Source: Actinomadura flavalba DSM 45200 (lineage in GTDB: Bacteria; Actinomycetota; Actinomycetes; Streptosporangiales; Streptosporangiaceae). From it: a DNA stretch of 64,000 bases. The DNA is taken from positions 62,001 through 126,000 of the forward strand of contig NZ_KB894102.1 in assembly GCF_000374305.1 (NCBI RefSeq), read 5' to 3'. A program made the translations under genes and the position numbers. Under the pieces are notes generated by a model, which was not told where the DNA came from, did no database searches, and saw only the letters and a program-made list of their open reading frames with translations. This document shows positions 27,487-37,597 of this stretch, in pieces; within the stretch, counting starts at the first letter, position 1, and each line of letters starts with the position of its first letter.

Positions 27487-28317
27487 ATGGATGACCTCGA
27501 TCTGCGGCCCCGGCTCCCCGGCACGCTGCCGCAGTTGTTCGGCGACGGCGCCGCCGGACGCGTGCTCGGCACACCGCTGCCGCCCGGCGACGTCGTCTGG
27601 CCCGACCCCGGGTATCCGCAGCGCCGGATCCAGACCGGGCCCGCGTTCTGGGTGAGCGAGGAACCCGTCAGCGGCGAGCTGTGGGCGCGGCTGCGCGCCG
27701 AGCACCCGCGCTCGGGGCTGTGGCCGCTGCTGCTCGACGACTCCGACCAGCCGTGGGCCGCCGGGCAGGTCGCCCCCGAACCCGTCGAGGAGATCGGCAA
27801 CTACGCGCCGATCGCCTTCATGTCCGAGGTGTGGAGCGAGTGGGCCGAGCAGGCCACCGCCGAGGAGGCCGAAGAGCTGGCCCCCTTCGGGCTGGAATGC
27901 CCCGGCCCGGCCCCGCGCGGCGCCGCCACCGAGGACCCCGGGCTCGTCGCCGACCGGCACGCCCGCCTGCTGGAGGGACGCGGCCTGTCGCTCGGCCTGG
28001 TCGCCGTCGAACGCGGCGCCGACGCGATCGCCGCCGTCGGCTGGCAGGGCGCCCTGAACCACAACGAGTGGACGGCCCCGCTCGCCGCCGTCGTGCGGAG
28101 CTGGGAGGACCGCTTCGCCGCCCGCGTCGTCGGGCTCGGCTTCAACACCCTCGAACTCAGCGTGGCCGCGCCCCCCGTCACGGCCCGTCACGCCCTCCAG
28201 GTGGCCGCCGAGCACTGGGCCTTCTGCCCCGACATCCTCTTCCAGGGCCCCGGCGACCTCGCCGGCTACGCCGACGAGATCCGGGGCCGCACGTCCTGGT
28301 CCTTCTGGTGGGACTGA
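27487..28317 (+). CDS. DUF4253 domain-containing protein
   Basis: 276 residues from ATG 27487. The C-terminal half (from about residue 165) has GWQGALNHNEWTAPLAAVVRSW and ends in FCPDILFQGPGDLAGYAD, the usual shape of the DUF4253 domain, which is frequent in actinobacteria and has no assigned role. The N-terminal half is rich in Pro, Trp and Glu. No signal peptide. A 9-bp hairpin follows directly after the stop. Confidence 0.65.
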   Translation: MDDLDLRPRLPGTLPQLFGDGAAGRVLGTPLPPGDVVWPDPGYPQRRIQTGPAFWVSEEPVSGELWARLRAEHPRSGLWPLLLDDSDQPWAAGQVAPEPVEEIGNYAPIAFMSEVWSEWAEQATAEEAEELAPFGLECPGPAPRGAATEDPGLVADRHARLLEGRGLSLGLVAVERGADAIAAVGWQGALNHNEWTAPLAAVVRSWEDRFAARVVGLGFNTLELSVAAPPVTARHALQVAAEHWAFCPDILFQGPGDLAGYADEIRGRTSWSFWWD

Positions 28318-28337
28318 CCCGCCGCCGGGGCGGCGGG
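28318..28337. terminator. Bidirectional terminator hairpin
   Basis: Perfect inverted repeat with 9-bp arms (cccgccgcc, gg, ggcggcggg) between the ends of the convergent DUF4253 and SDR genes. Stacking limits would open the loop by a pair. Confidence 0.6.
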
Positions 28338-28345
28338 ACGCGGCC

Positions 28346-29290
28346 TCAGCCGACGGGGAAGGTCACCTTCGTCAGCTCCTCGGAGAGCCGCCAGAGGCGC
28401 TGCGCGTCCTCGGTGCCGCGCAGCGTGGGATAGAGCGCCTGCTCGGCGGGCGGTCCGCCGAGGTGCCCGGGACCGCTCGGCCCGTAGAGCCCGCCGTTGC
28501 GGGCGTCGGGGGCCGTCGCGGCGTACAGGGCGGGCAGCCCGGCCGTCTCGACCGTGCCGAACAGGAGGCCGCGCGCGGACAGGGCGCCGATGACGCGCCC
28601 GCCCAGCGTCCGCCGGTCGCGGCCGATCTCGGGGCGTGCGCCCAGGAGGTTCGTCGGGGCGACCCCGGGGTGGGCGAGGTCGCTGGTGAGACCCCAGCCG
28701 TTCGCCGCGCTGCGACGGGCGAGTTCGAGGCCGAAGAGCCCGAGCGCGATCTTGGACTGGCGGTAGGCCCGCATGCCGTCGTACGAGCGCTCCCAGCTCG
28801 GGTCGGCCCAGTTGATCCCGCCCCGGCTCGCCGCGACGCTGATCTGCGAGGTCACCCGGGCGCGTCCGGCGCGCAGCAGCGGGAGCAGGTGGGCGACCAG
28901 GGCGAAGTGACCGAGATGGTTGGTGCCGAACTGCAACTCGAAGCCGTCCTGCGTCGTTCCCCGGCGGGGCGGGGTCATCAGGCCCGCGTTGTTGACGAGG
29001 AGGTCGATCGGCCGGTCCTCCTCGCGCAGCGTCCGGCCGAGGGCGGCGACGGAGTCGAGCGACGCCAGGTCGAGGGTGCGCGGGGAGACGTCGGCGTCGG
29101 GGACCGTCGCGCGGATCTTCTCCACGGCGGCCTCGCCCTTGCGGGGATTGCGCACGGGTAGCAGCACCTGGGCCCCGGCCGCGGCGAGCCGGGTCGCGAG
29201 CCCGAGCCCGATGCCGTCGCTGGCGCCGGTGACGACGGCACGCCGTCCGGAGAGGTCGGGCACGGTGATGTCGATGTTCCTGCGTGGCAC
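28346..29290 (-). CDS. SDR family oxidoreductase (retinol dehydrogenase/protochlorophyllide reductase-like)
   Basis: 314 residues from GTG 29290, which has GGAGG 5 bases upstream. AVVTGASDGIGLGLATRL (TGxxxGxG), LLPVRNPRKGE, NNAGLMTPP and YRQSKIALGLFGLEL (YxxxK) mark the large SDR group that includes WWOX-like and protochlorophyllide-reductase-like enzymes. Substrate unknown. Divergent from a TetR gene with 97 bases between them, so it is the likely regulatory target. Confidence 0.8.
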   Translation of the reverse strand: MPRRNIDITVPDLSGRRAVVTGASDGIGLGLATRLAAAGAQVLLPVRNPRKGEAAVEKIRATVPDADVSPRTLDLASLDSVAALGRTLREEDRPIDLLVNNAGLMTPPRRGTTQDGFELQFGTNHLGHFALVAHLLPLLRAGRARVTSQISVAASRGGINWADPSWERSYDGMRAYRQSKIALGLFGLELARRSAANGWGLTSDLAHPGVAPTNLLGARPEIGRDRRTLGGRVIGALSARGLLFGTVETAGLPALYAATAPDARNGGLYGPSGPGHLGGPPAEQALYPTLRGTEDAQRLWRLSEELTKVTFPVG

Positions 29291-29375
29291 GTGAACCTCC
29301 AGCGGTGATGCCCGGACCGAAAGTATGCAGTGACAACAATGTAGGCGATGAATACTCCGTATGCGTTGGGTCAAA

Positions 29376-29381
29376 TAGGCT
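29376..29381 (+). promoter_or_regulatory. Putative -10 box for the TetR gene (leaderless)
   Basis: TAGGCT ends 6 bases before ATG 29388; no ribosome site. The divergent promoter of the SDR gene must lie in the same 97-bp AT-richer gap. Confidence 0.4.
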
Positions 29382-29387
29382 GAGAAC

Positions 29388-29981
29388 ATGCAGAAGCGCG
29401 CCTACCACCACGGGGACCTCCGCGCCGCGCTGCTCGCGCGCGCGTCGCGGACGCTGCGCGAGCGGGGCCAGGAGAGCCTGTCGCTCCGGGAACTGGCGCG
29501 CGACCTCGGGGTGAGCCCCGGCGCTCCCCGGCGGCACTTCACGACCAAGCGGGCGCTGCTGGACACGCTGGCGCTCGACGGTTTCGAGCGGCTCACCGCG
29601 ACGCTCGACGCGGCCCGCGCGGACGCCGACGCCACGTTCGCCGCGCGGCTGGACGCCGTGGCCCGCGCCTACGTAGCGTTCGCCCTGGCCGATCCCGCGC
29701 TGCTCGACCTGATGTTCTCCGCCAAGCACGGCCCCGAGGCGTCCGGGGCGGTGGGCGCCGCCGCCGGTCGCTGGGTCGGGCGGTTCCTGGACCTGATCGC
29801 GGACGGGCAGCGGCGGGGCGAGGTGCGCGCGGGGCCGGTGGAACACGTCGCCCTGACCGTCTTCGCGCCCCTGCACGGATACGTCGGCCTCGCCGTGAGC
29901 GGCGCGCTGCCGCCCGGCGCGGCCGACCACGGGCTGGACAAGGTGATCGCCGCCATCGCGCGGGCGTCCCGGCCGGACTGA
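29388..29981 (+). CDS. TetR family transcriptional regulator
   Basis: 197 residues. N-terminus KRAYHHGDLRAALLARASRT and the helix-turn-helix LRELARDLGVSPGAPRRHF are typical of the YHHGDLR branch of TetR proteins. The C-terminal domain (TetR_C_33-like) runs to the end. Probably represses the divergent SDR gene. The second TetR of this branch in the window is at 33683. Confidence 0.85.
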   Translation: MQKRAYHHGDLRAALLARASRTLRERGQESLSLRELARDLGVSPGAPRRHFTTKRALLDTLALDGFERLTATLDAARADADATFAARLDAVARAYVAFALADPALLDLMFSAKHGPEASGAVGAAAGRWVGRFLDLIADGQRRGEVRAGPVEHVALTVFAPLHGYVGLAVSGALPPGAADHGLDKVIAAIARASRPD

Positions 29982-30002
29982 CCGGGAACCGCCGCCGCGT
30001 CG

Positions 30003-31007
30003 TCAGCCCCGCGCCCGGGAGACGCCCGCGTCCGGCACGGCGAGGGGACGGGGACGGGTCCGGCTCGCGCGGAAGGTCTGGGGGCTGACGCCGAAGCGGG
30101 CCACGAACGCCTGGCGGAGGCTTTCGGCGGAGGCGAAGCCGCAACCGTGCGCGATCTGGGACAGGGGACGGTCGGTGGTCGCGGCCAGACGCGCGGCGAT
30201 CTCGATCCGCATCCGGCGCACGGCCGCCGCCGGGGACTCCCCCAGGTGCTCGCGGAACAGCCGGGTGAGCTGACGCGGGCTGGTGCTGGCGCGGTCCGCC
30301 AGGGCGGCGACGCTGAGATCGGCGCCCGGGTGGGCCAGCACGTGGTCGACCACCTCGCGGACGACGGCGTCGCCGGGCCGCCGCGCGGTGGTGAACATGC
30401 TCATCTGCGCCTGGTCGCCGGGCCGTTGCAGGTAGGTGACCATGCCCATCGCGACCCGGCGCGCCAGCTCCGGGCCGTGGTCCTCCTCGATGAACGCCAG
30501 CGTCAGGTCGAGCGAGGCGGTCACCCCGCCGGACGTGGACACCCGCCCGTCCCGGACGAAGATCGGCGCGGCGTCGACCGTCACCGCCGGGTAGCGGGCC
30601 GCCAGCTCCTCGGCGTACAGCCAGTGCGTGGTGGCCCGGCGCCCGTCCAGCAGCCCGGCCTCGGCGAGGACGGTCGCGCCGGTGCAGACCGACGCGACCC
30701 GGCGGGACCGCGCCGCCAGCCGCCGCACCTGCCGGACGAGCCCGGCGTCGTCGGCGGCGGCCCGGTGCCCCCGGCCGCCGGAGACGATCAGCGTGTCGGC
30801 GTCGCGGACGGCGGCCAGTTCTCCATGGACGCCCAGCGTCAGCCCGGTCTCGCAGCGGATGCCGGTGCCCGCGACGGCAGCGACGTGCACCTCGTACGCC
30901 GGTGCGGCGCCGAGCCGTCCGGCCAGCGCCAGCGCGGACGTCACGCAGGCGATGTCGATCAGTTCGGCGTCGTCATAACCGACGACCACGACCCGGCGTT
31001 TCTCCAT
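30003..31007 (-). CDS. GlxA family (DJ-1/PfpI plus AraC) transcriptional regulator
   Basis: 334 residues. N-terminal DJ-1/PfpI-like domain (about 5-190) with the Cys-containing elbow VASVCTGATVLAEAGLL, then two AraC-type helix-turn-helix motifs ending in GCGFASAESLRQAFVARFGV. Such proteins regulate amine, carnitine or aldehyde catabolism in other bacteria, but the target here is unknown. TACGCT (31014-31019) ends 6 bases before the ATG, so the mRNA is probably leaderless. Confidence 0.85.
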   Translation of the reverse strand: MEKRRVVVVGYDDAELIDIACVTSALALAGRLGAAPAYEVHVAAVAGTGIRCETGLTLGVHGELAAVRDADTLIVSGGRGHRAAADDAGLVRQVRRLAARSRRVASVCTGATVLAEAGLLDGRRATTHWLYAEELAARYPAVTVDAAPIFVRDGRVSTSGGVTASLDLTLAFIEEDHGPELARRVAMGMVTYLQRPGDQAQMSMFTTARRPGDAVVREVVDHVLAHPGADLSVAALADRASTSPRQLTRLFREHLGESPAAAVRRMRIEIAARLAATTDRPLSQIAHGCGFASAESLRQAFVARFGVSPQTFRASRTRPRPLAVPDAGVSRARG

Positions 31008-31013
31008 GCGTTC

Positions 31014-31019
31014 AGCGTA
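31014..31019 (-). promoter_or_regulatory. Putative -10 box for the GlxA-type regulator (leaderless)
   Basis: Minus-strand TACGCT with 6 bases to ATG 31007 and no ribosome site. Confidence 0.4.
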
Positions 31020-31105
31020 GGAGCATTCGCCCGCCCCGGCGGGACGAGTACCCCAGAATTCCCGCCGGGCCGTGATCGTATTCTGCGACCGCGCTCTGCG
31101 GCCTC

Positions 31106-31381
31106 CTAGTAGACGACCCACAGTTCGTAGTCGTCGCCGGGGAACCAGGACCCGTCGTCGCAGCGGAACTTCTTCCAGATGTGGTGGCGCAGGCCCTGCT
31201 GGCCGTCGCTCATGCAGTCCGACACCCAGTAGTAGTAGCCGACGAACTCCCACGTGTCGGCCTGCGGCGCCTTGGCGGCGGGCGCCTCCGCCCCCGGTGC
31301 CGCGACGGCGGGGGCCGCCGCGCCGAACGTGAGCGCACCCGCGATGAGGAGCAGGGTGCCGAGCCGGCCGGTCTTCTTCAT
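31106..31381 (-). CDS. Small secreted protein with aromatic-rich C-terminus
   Basis: 91 residues. The strong ribosome site GGAAGGAG fixes ATG 31381. Signal peptide residues 1-28 (cleavage near AVA-APG), then an Ala/Pro linker, then about 45 residues rich in Trp and Tyr (EFVGYYYWVSDCMSDGQQ and the ending DDYELWVVY) with two Cys that could form one disulfide. Family not recognised. Small exported proteins of this kind are common in actinomycetes; no function is assigned. Confidence 0.65.
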   Translation of the reverse strand: MKKTGRLGTLLLIAGALTFGAAAPAVAAPGAEAPAAKAPQADTWEFVGYYYWVSDCMSDGQQGLRHHIWKKFRCDDGSWFPGDDYELWVVY

Positions 31382-31624
31382 CGGTTCTCCTTCCGGTCTT
31401 CCGGATCGACGGTCCGGGAATGGCGCGGAAAAGCGGAGTCCACCGTCATGGGAAGTGTGGCTCCCTCCGTTCCTCCCGGATCTCATAAAAGGATGATTAC
31501 GGCGGCCGGACGCATTGGCCAGTGCCCGGAGCCGGGACGGCGCGAATCCTGGGGTGCCCGGCCGGAGCGCCGGGAAGGGCGGCCGGCGGTGTGCGCGCCG
31601 GAGAAATGCGGGAGACTGCCGCCT

Positions 31625-32617
31625 GTGATTGTGGACATGGCGATCTACCGTGACGGCGACCGCGAGACCGTCACCGGCGACATCAGCGACGCGCTGGACG
31701 CCGCGCGCGCCAACGGCACCTGCTTCGTGTGGATCGGGATGCACGAACCGACGCAGGACGAGTTCGACCTCGTCAGCGCCGAGCTGGAGCTGCACCCGCT
31801 GGCCGTCGAGGACGCCATCCACGCCCACCAGCGGCCCAAGCTGGAGCAGTACGGCGACACCGTCTTCCTGGTGCTGAAGACGCTGCGCTACCTCGACGAG
31901 ACGTCCGACGTCGAGACCGGCGAGATCATGCTGTTCCTCGGCGCCGACTTCGTCATCACGGTCCGGCACGGCGAGGCCAATCCGCTGCGCGCGGTCCGCG
32001 CCCGCGTCGAGGCCGACCGGGAGCTGATGGACGCCGGTCCGGCGGGCGTCCTGTACGCGGTGTGCGACCAGGTCGTGGACACCTACTCGCGGATCTCGCA
32101 GGAGGTCGAGGTCGACCTGATGGAGCTGGAACGGGCGGTGTTCAGTCCCGAGCAGCGCGACGTCACCGAGGACATCTACTCCCTCAAACGCGAGGTGCTG
32201 GAGTTCCGCAGCGCGCAGGACCCGCTCATCCCGGTGCTGGAGGAGATCCTGCGGGGCCGGGTCGCGTCGCTGCACGGGACGAAGGAGTACTTCCGCGACG
32301 TCCTGGACCATCTCCTGCGCATCGACGGACAGGTGGACGCGCAGAACGAACTGCTGTCCAGCGCCCTCACCGCGCACCTGGCGTTGGTGGGCAGCCGCCA
32401 GAACCAGGTGGCGATGCAGCAGAACGCCGACATGCGCCGCATCTCGGCGTGGGCGGCCCTCATCGCCGTCCCCACGATGATCGCCGGGATCTACGGGATG
32501 AACTTCGACCACATGCCCGAACTGCACTGGACGTTCGGATATCCGCTGGCGATGTCGCTCATGGTCGCGGCCGTCGCCGTCGTCCACCGGCTGCTCCGCC
32601 GCAGCGGCTGGCTGTGA
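31625..32617 (+). CDS. corA: CorA family magnesium/cobalt channel
   Basis: 330 residues from GTG 31625; GTG 31631 and ATG 31637 are alternatives. The long acidic cytosolic domain is followed by two C-terminal membrane helices and the selectivity motif YGMNFDHMPE (GMN). Passive Mg2+ uptake is the usual role; CorA can also carry Co2+, which is of interest in a window full of cobalamin genes, but nothing in the sequence links the two. A GAGACT hexamer 7 bases upstream suggests a leaderless mRNA. Confidence 0.88.
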   Translation: MIVDMAIYRDGDRETVTGDISDALDAARANGTCFVWIGMHEPTQDEFDLVSAELELHPLAVEDAIHAHQRPKLEQYGDTVFLVLKTLRYLDETSDVETGEIMLFLGADFVITVRHGEANPLRAVRARVEADRELMDAGPAGVLYAVCDQVVDTYSRISQEVEVDLMELERAVFSPEQRDVTEDIYSLKREVLEFRSAQDPLIPVLEEILRGRVASLHGTKEYFRDVLDHLLRIDGQVDAQNELLSSALTAHLALVGSRQNQVAMQQNADMRRISAWAALIAVPTMIAGIYGMNFDHMPELHWTFGYPLAMSLMVAAVAVVHRLLRRSGWL

Positions 32618-32627
32618 ACCGGACGGC

Positions 32628-33587
32628 TCAGCCGTCGACCAGCAGGATCTTGCCGACGTGCCCGCCGTCCTCCATCAGCCGGTGCGCCTCGGCGGCGTTC
32701 GCCATGGGCACGGTCCGGTCGATGATCTGCCGCACCGCGCCGCTCTCGATCATCGGCCACACGTTCTTCCGCACCTCCGCGACGATGGCGGCCTTCTGCG
32801 CGGCCGACCGGGTGCGCAGCGTGGTGCCCTGCACCGACAGGCGCCTGAAGACCAGGTCAGCGAGGTTCAGCGGCGCCTCGAAACCGTCCTGGAGGCCGAT
32901 GACGACCAAGCGCCCGTCGGTGTTCAGCGACCGGACGTTCCGCTCCAAGTAGCCGCCGCCGATGACGTCGAGGATGACGTCGTAGGGGCCGTGCTCCGCG
33001 AAGTCGTCCGAGCGGTAGTCGATCGTCTGGTCGGCGCCCAGCTCCCGCGCGCGGGCGGCCTTCTCGGGGCCGCCGACGGTCGTGACGACGCGCGCCCCGA
33101 GCGCCTTCGCGATCTGCAACGCCATCGTCCCGACGCCCCCGGCCCCGCCGTGCATCAGGAAGGTCTCGCCCCGCCCGAGCCGCGCGGTCATGACGACGTT
33201 GGACCACACCGTCGCCGCGGCCTCGGGCAGCGCCGCCGCCTCGGCCAGGCCGACGCCCCGGGGAACCGGGAGCAACTGCCCGGCCGGAACGGCGACCTTC
33301 TGCGCGTGGCCGCCGCCCGTCAGCAACGCGCAGACCTCGTCGCCGGCCCGCCACCCGGTGACGCCCTCGCCTACGGCGCCGACGCGGCCGGAGACCTCCA
33401 GCCCCGGGTACGGCGAGGTGCCCGGCGGCACCGGGTACAGGCCCATCCGCTGCATGACGTCGGCGCGGTTCAGCGCGCTCGCCGCGACGTCGACGATGAC
33501 CTCGCCGGGGCCGGGGACGGGGTCCTCGACGTCGGTCCACTCCAGTACCTCGGGGCCGCCCGGCTCCCTGATCGTGATCGCCTTCAT
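32628..33587 (-). CDS. NADPH:quinone oxidoreductase (QOR, PIG3-like)
   Basis: 319 residues. MKAITIREPGGPEVLEW is the classic start of the QOR/PIG3 branch; the dinucleotide motif is HGGAGGVGTMALQIAKALGA (about residues 140-159). No zinc ligands. NADPH-dependent one- or two-electron quinone reduction is the family role. Its promoter region holds an 8-bp inverted repeat (33620-33646), and a TetR gene lies directly upstream on the same strand, so induction by a quinone or electrophile through that TetR is a reasonable guess. Confidence 0.85.
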   Translation of the reverse strand: MKAITIREPGGPEVLEWTDVEDPVPGPGEVIVDVAASALNRADVMQRMGLYPVPPGTSPYPGLEVSGRVGAVGEGVTGWRAGDEVCALLTGGGHAQKVAVPAGQLLPVPRGVGLAEAAALPEAAATVWSNVVMTARLGRGETFLMHGGAGGVGTMALQIAKALGARVVTTVGGPEKAARARELGADQTIDYRSDDFAEHGPYDVILDVIGGGYLERNVRSLNTDGRLVVIGLQDGFEAPLNLADLVFRRLSVQGTTLRTRSAAQKAAIVAEVRKNVWPMIESGAVRQIIDRTVPMANAAEAHRLMEDGGHVGKILLVDG

Positions 33588-33619
33588 GTCCGCTCCCTAC
33601 CCGGGTACGCCCAGCTCCG

Positions 33620-33646
33620 CCTAATGTTTACAGCGCGTACATTAGG
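33620..33646. promoter_or_regulatory. Inverted repeat operator upstream of the quinone reductase
   Basis: cctaatgt (33620-33627) and acattagg (33639-33646) are perfect 8-bp arms spaced by 11 bases, centred about 45 bases before the ATG. A second pair, tgtttac (33626-33632 region) and gtaaaca (33654-33660), is interleaved. Likely TetR binding site. Confidence 0.55.
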
Positions 33647-33682
33647 TCGTGAAGTAAACAGCGTCAACTTTGACGGCGGGGA

Positions 33683-34273
33683 CTACGCCCGGCCGGCGGG
33701 CGGGACGTCGAGCACGGCCCGGACGGCGTCCCGGACCTGCGCGGCGACGGCCTCGGGCGTCGAGGCGTCGAGTTTGCCGTCCAGGTGCAGGAACGCCAGG
33801 CCGTGCACGAGCGCCCACACGGCGGTCGGCAGCGCGCCCGGCTCGCGGCCGGGGAAGGCGGCCCGGACGATGCCGTCCACGTACCCGGTGATGGCGGCGG
33901 TCGCGGCGGCCCGCTCCGCATCGCCCGGATCGCACGGCCCGCCGAACATCACCCGGAACAGGGCCGGGTGGTCGAGCGCGAACCGCACGTAGGCGACGGC
34001 GACGGCGGCCAGGTCGTCGGGCGTCTCCGGCGCGGGATGCGCGGCGGCCAGGTGCCCGGCCAGCTCCCGGTACCCCTCCGCCGCGACCGCCGAGACGAGC
34101 GCGTCGCGGTCGGCGTAGTGGCGGTAGGGCGCCGTCGCCGACACCCCGGCCCGCCGCGCCACCGCCCGCAGCGACAGCCCGGCGTCGCCGTCCTCCTCCA
34201 GCAGCTCGCGCGCCGCGCGCAGGCAGGCGGCCCGCAGGTCGCCGTGGTGGTAGGAGGCACTGGCTCGCGACAC
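33683..34273 (-). CDS. TetR family transcriptional regulator (YHHGDLR branch)
   Basis: 196 residues from GTG 34273, which has GGGGAG upstream and starts the usual SRASASYHHGDLRAACLRAA. ATG 34312 or 34381 would add a non-conserved tail. Helix-turn-helix LRAVARRAGVSATAPYRHYA; C-terminal TetR_C_33-like domain with VMFGGPCDPGD. Last gene before the quinone reductase and probably its repressor. Confidence 0.82.
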   Translation of the reverse strand: MSRASASYHHGDLRAACLRAARELLEEDGDAGLSLRAVARRAGVSATAPYRHYADRDALVSAVAAEGYRELAGHLAAAHPAPETPDDLAAVAVAYVRFALDHPALFRVMFGGPCDPGDAERAAATAAITGYVDGIVRAAFPGREPGALPTAVWALVHGLAFLHLDGKLDASTPEAVAAQVRDAVRAVLDVPPAGRA

Positions 34274-34435
34274 GGTTTCGGACTCCCCGCCGGTTCGTGG
34301 CGTCCACACCATGTGAGCACCACGAACATGATAGGAGCGGCCGCCTCCGTCCCGCTCCGGCACGGAGGTCGGCACCAGCACCGGAGTCGATCCACGCCGA
34401 GCGAACGCCCCGCGCGCGCTGGCCGACGTCGGACG

Positions 34436-36802
<2,367 letters not shown>

Positions 36803-36884
36803 CGTGTCTCCATCTTCGAGTCTCGCCCGGCCGGGCCCCCGCCCTGTCCCTCCCCGGTGACCGGGACGGTGATGCTACCGCCGG

Positions 36885-37295
36885 TCAGCGCAGTTCACGG
36901 ATGCGGATCAGGTTGCCCGCCGGGTCGCGGACGGCGCAGTCGCGTCCGCCGTCGTCCCGCTCGCCCGGCCCCTGGACGATCTCGGCCCCGGCGGCCTCCA
37001 GCCGGGCGAAGACGCCGTCGAGGTCGGCGGTGGCGAGCAGGATGCCGCCGTAGGTCCCCTTGGCCATCATCTCCGCGACGGTGCGCCGCTCGGCGGCGGT
37101 GACGCCCGGGTCGGTGACCGGCGGCCGCAGCACGACGGCCGTGCCGGGCTGCCCGGCCGCCCCGACGGTGATCCAGCGCAGGCCGTCGTGGCCGACGTCG
37201 GCACGGACCTCGAAGCCGAGGACGTCGCGGTAGAACGCCAGGGACGCTTCCGCGTCGGCGTGCGGCAGGAAGCTCGCGTGAATGGTGAGGCCCAT
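36885..37295 (-). CDS. VOC (glyoxalase/bleomycin-resistance) family protein
   Basis: 136 residues. Two beta-alpha-beta-beta-beta modules: MGLTIHASFLPHADAEASLAFYRDVLGFEV and LATADLDGVFARLEAAGAEIVQGP, ending CAVRDPAGNLIRIRE. One metal-type His is visible near the N-terminus. Enzyme or binding protein; substrate unknown. ATG 37295 is preceded by a TAACGT hexamer with 7 bases between and no ribosome site. Confidence 0.78.
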   Translation of the reverse strand: MGLTIHASFLPHADAEASLAFYRDVLGFEVRADVGHDGLRWITVGAAGQPGTAVVLRPPVTDPGVTAAERRTVAEMMAKGTYGGILLATADLDGVFARLEAAGAEIVQGPGERDDGGRDCAVRDPAGNLIRIRELR

Positions 37296-37414
37296 GAAGA
37301 TCACGTTAGGCGCGCCCGGAACCGGCCCGCTTCTCGATTCCTGACCGATGCGGAGAACGCGACTCCCGCGTTGAACGTGTTACTATTCGCCCGTTTGTGC
37401 ACAACTGAATGCTT

Positions 37415-37530
37415 CCGTCCGCTCGAAGAAGCCGGTCAAAGTCCGGCACTGTCGCGCAACCGTGGGCCGCCCGAGAGGCGGCGAGTCGGGTCTATCGCGC
37501 GGACGGGTCAATGTCAGACCCACTGTCGCG
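37415..37530 (+). promoter_or_regulatory. Cobalamin riboswitch upstream of the B12-capture/ECF operon
   Basis: An 8-bp closing helix pairs ccgtccgc (37415-37422) with gcggacgg (37499-37506). Inside are the conserved core gccggtcaaagtccggc (37431-37447), ctgtcgcgcaaccgt, and gcgagtcggg in the place of the B12 box. A hairpin gggtc-aatgtca-gaccc follows (37505-37521), in the position of P13. The core is unmistakably of the cobalamin class, although the B12 box departs from the usual GAGCCAGGAGACCTGCC. It precedes the GTG of the first structural gene by about 70 bases. Confidence 0.85.
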
Positions 37531-37597
37531 ATTGCAGGGGTGGACCTTCTCGGCGCCCCCGTGCCGGGTCCTCTCCGCAGCATCCAGAGGACCCGAA

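Noticed and set aside
31382..32587. Long minus-strand extension of the small secreted protein opposite corA
   Set aside because: A strong ribosome site and a signal peptide fix the start at ATG 31381; the rest is the antisense of corA.
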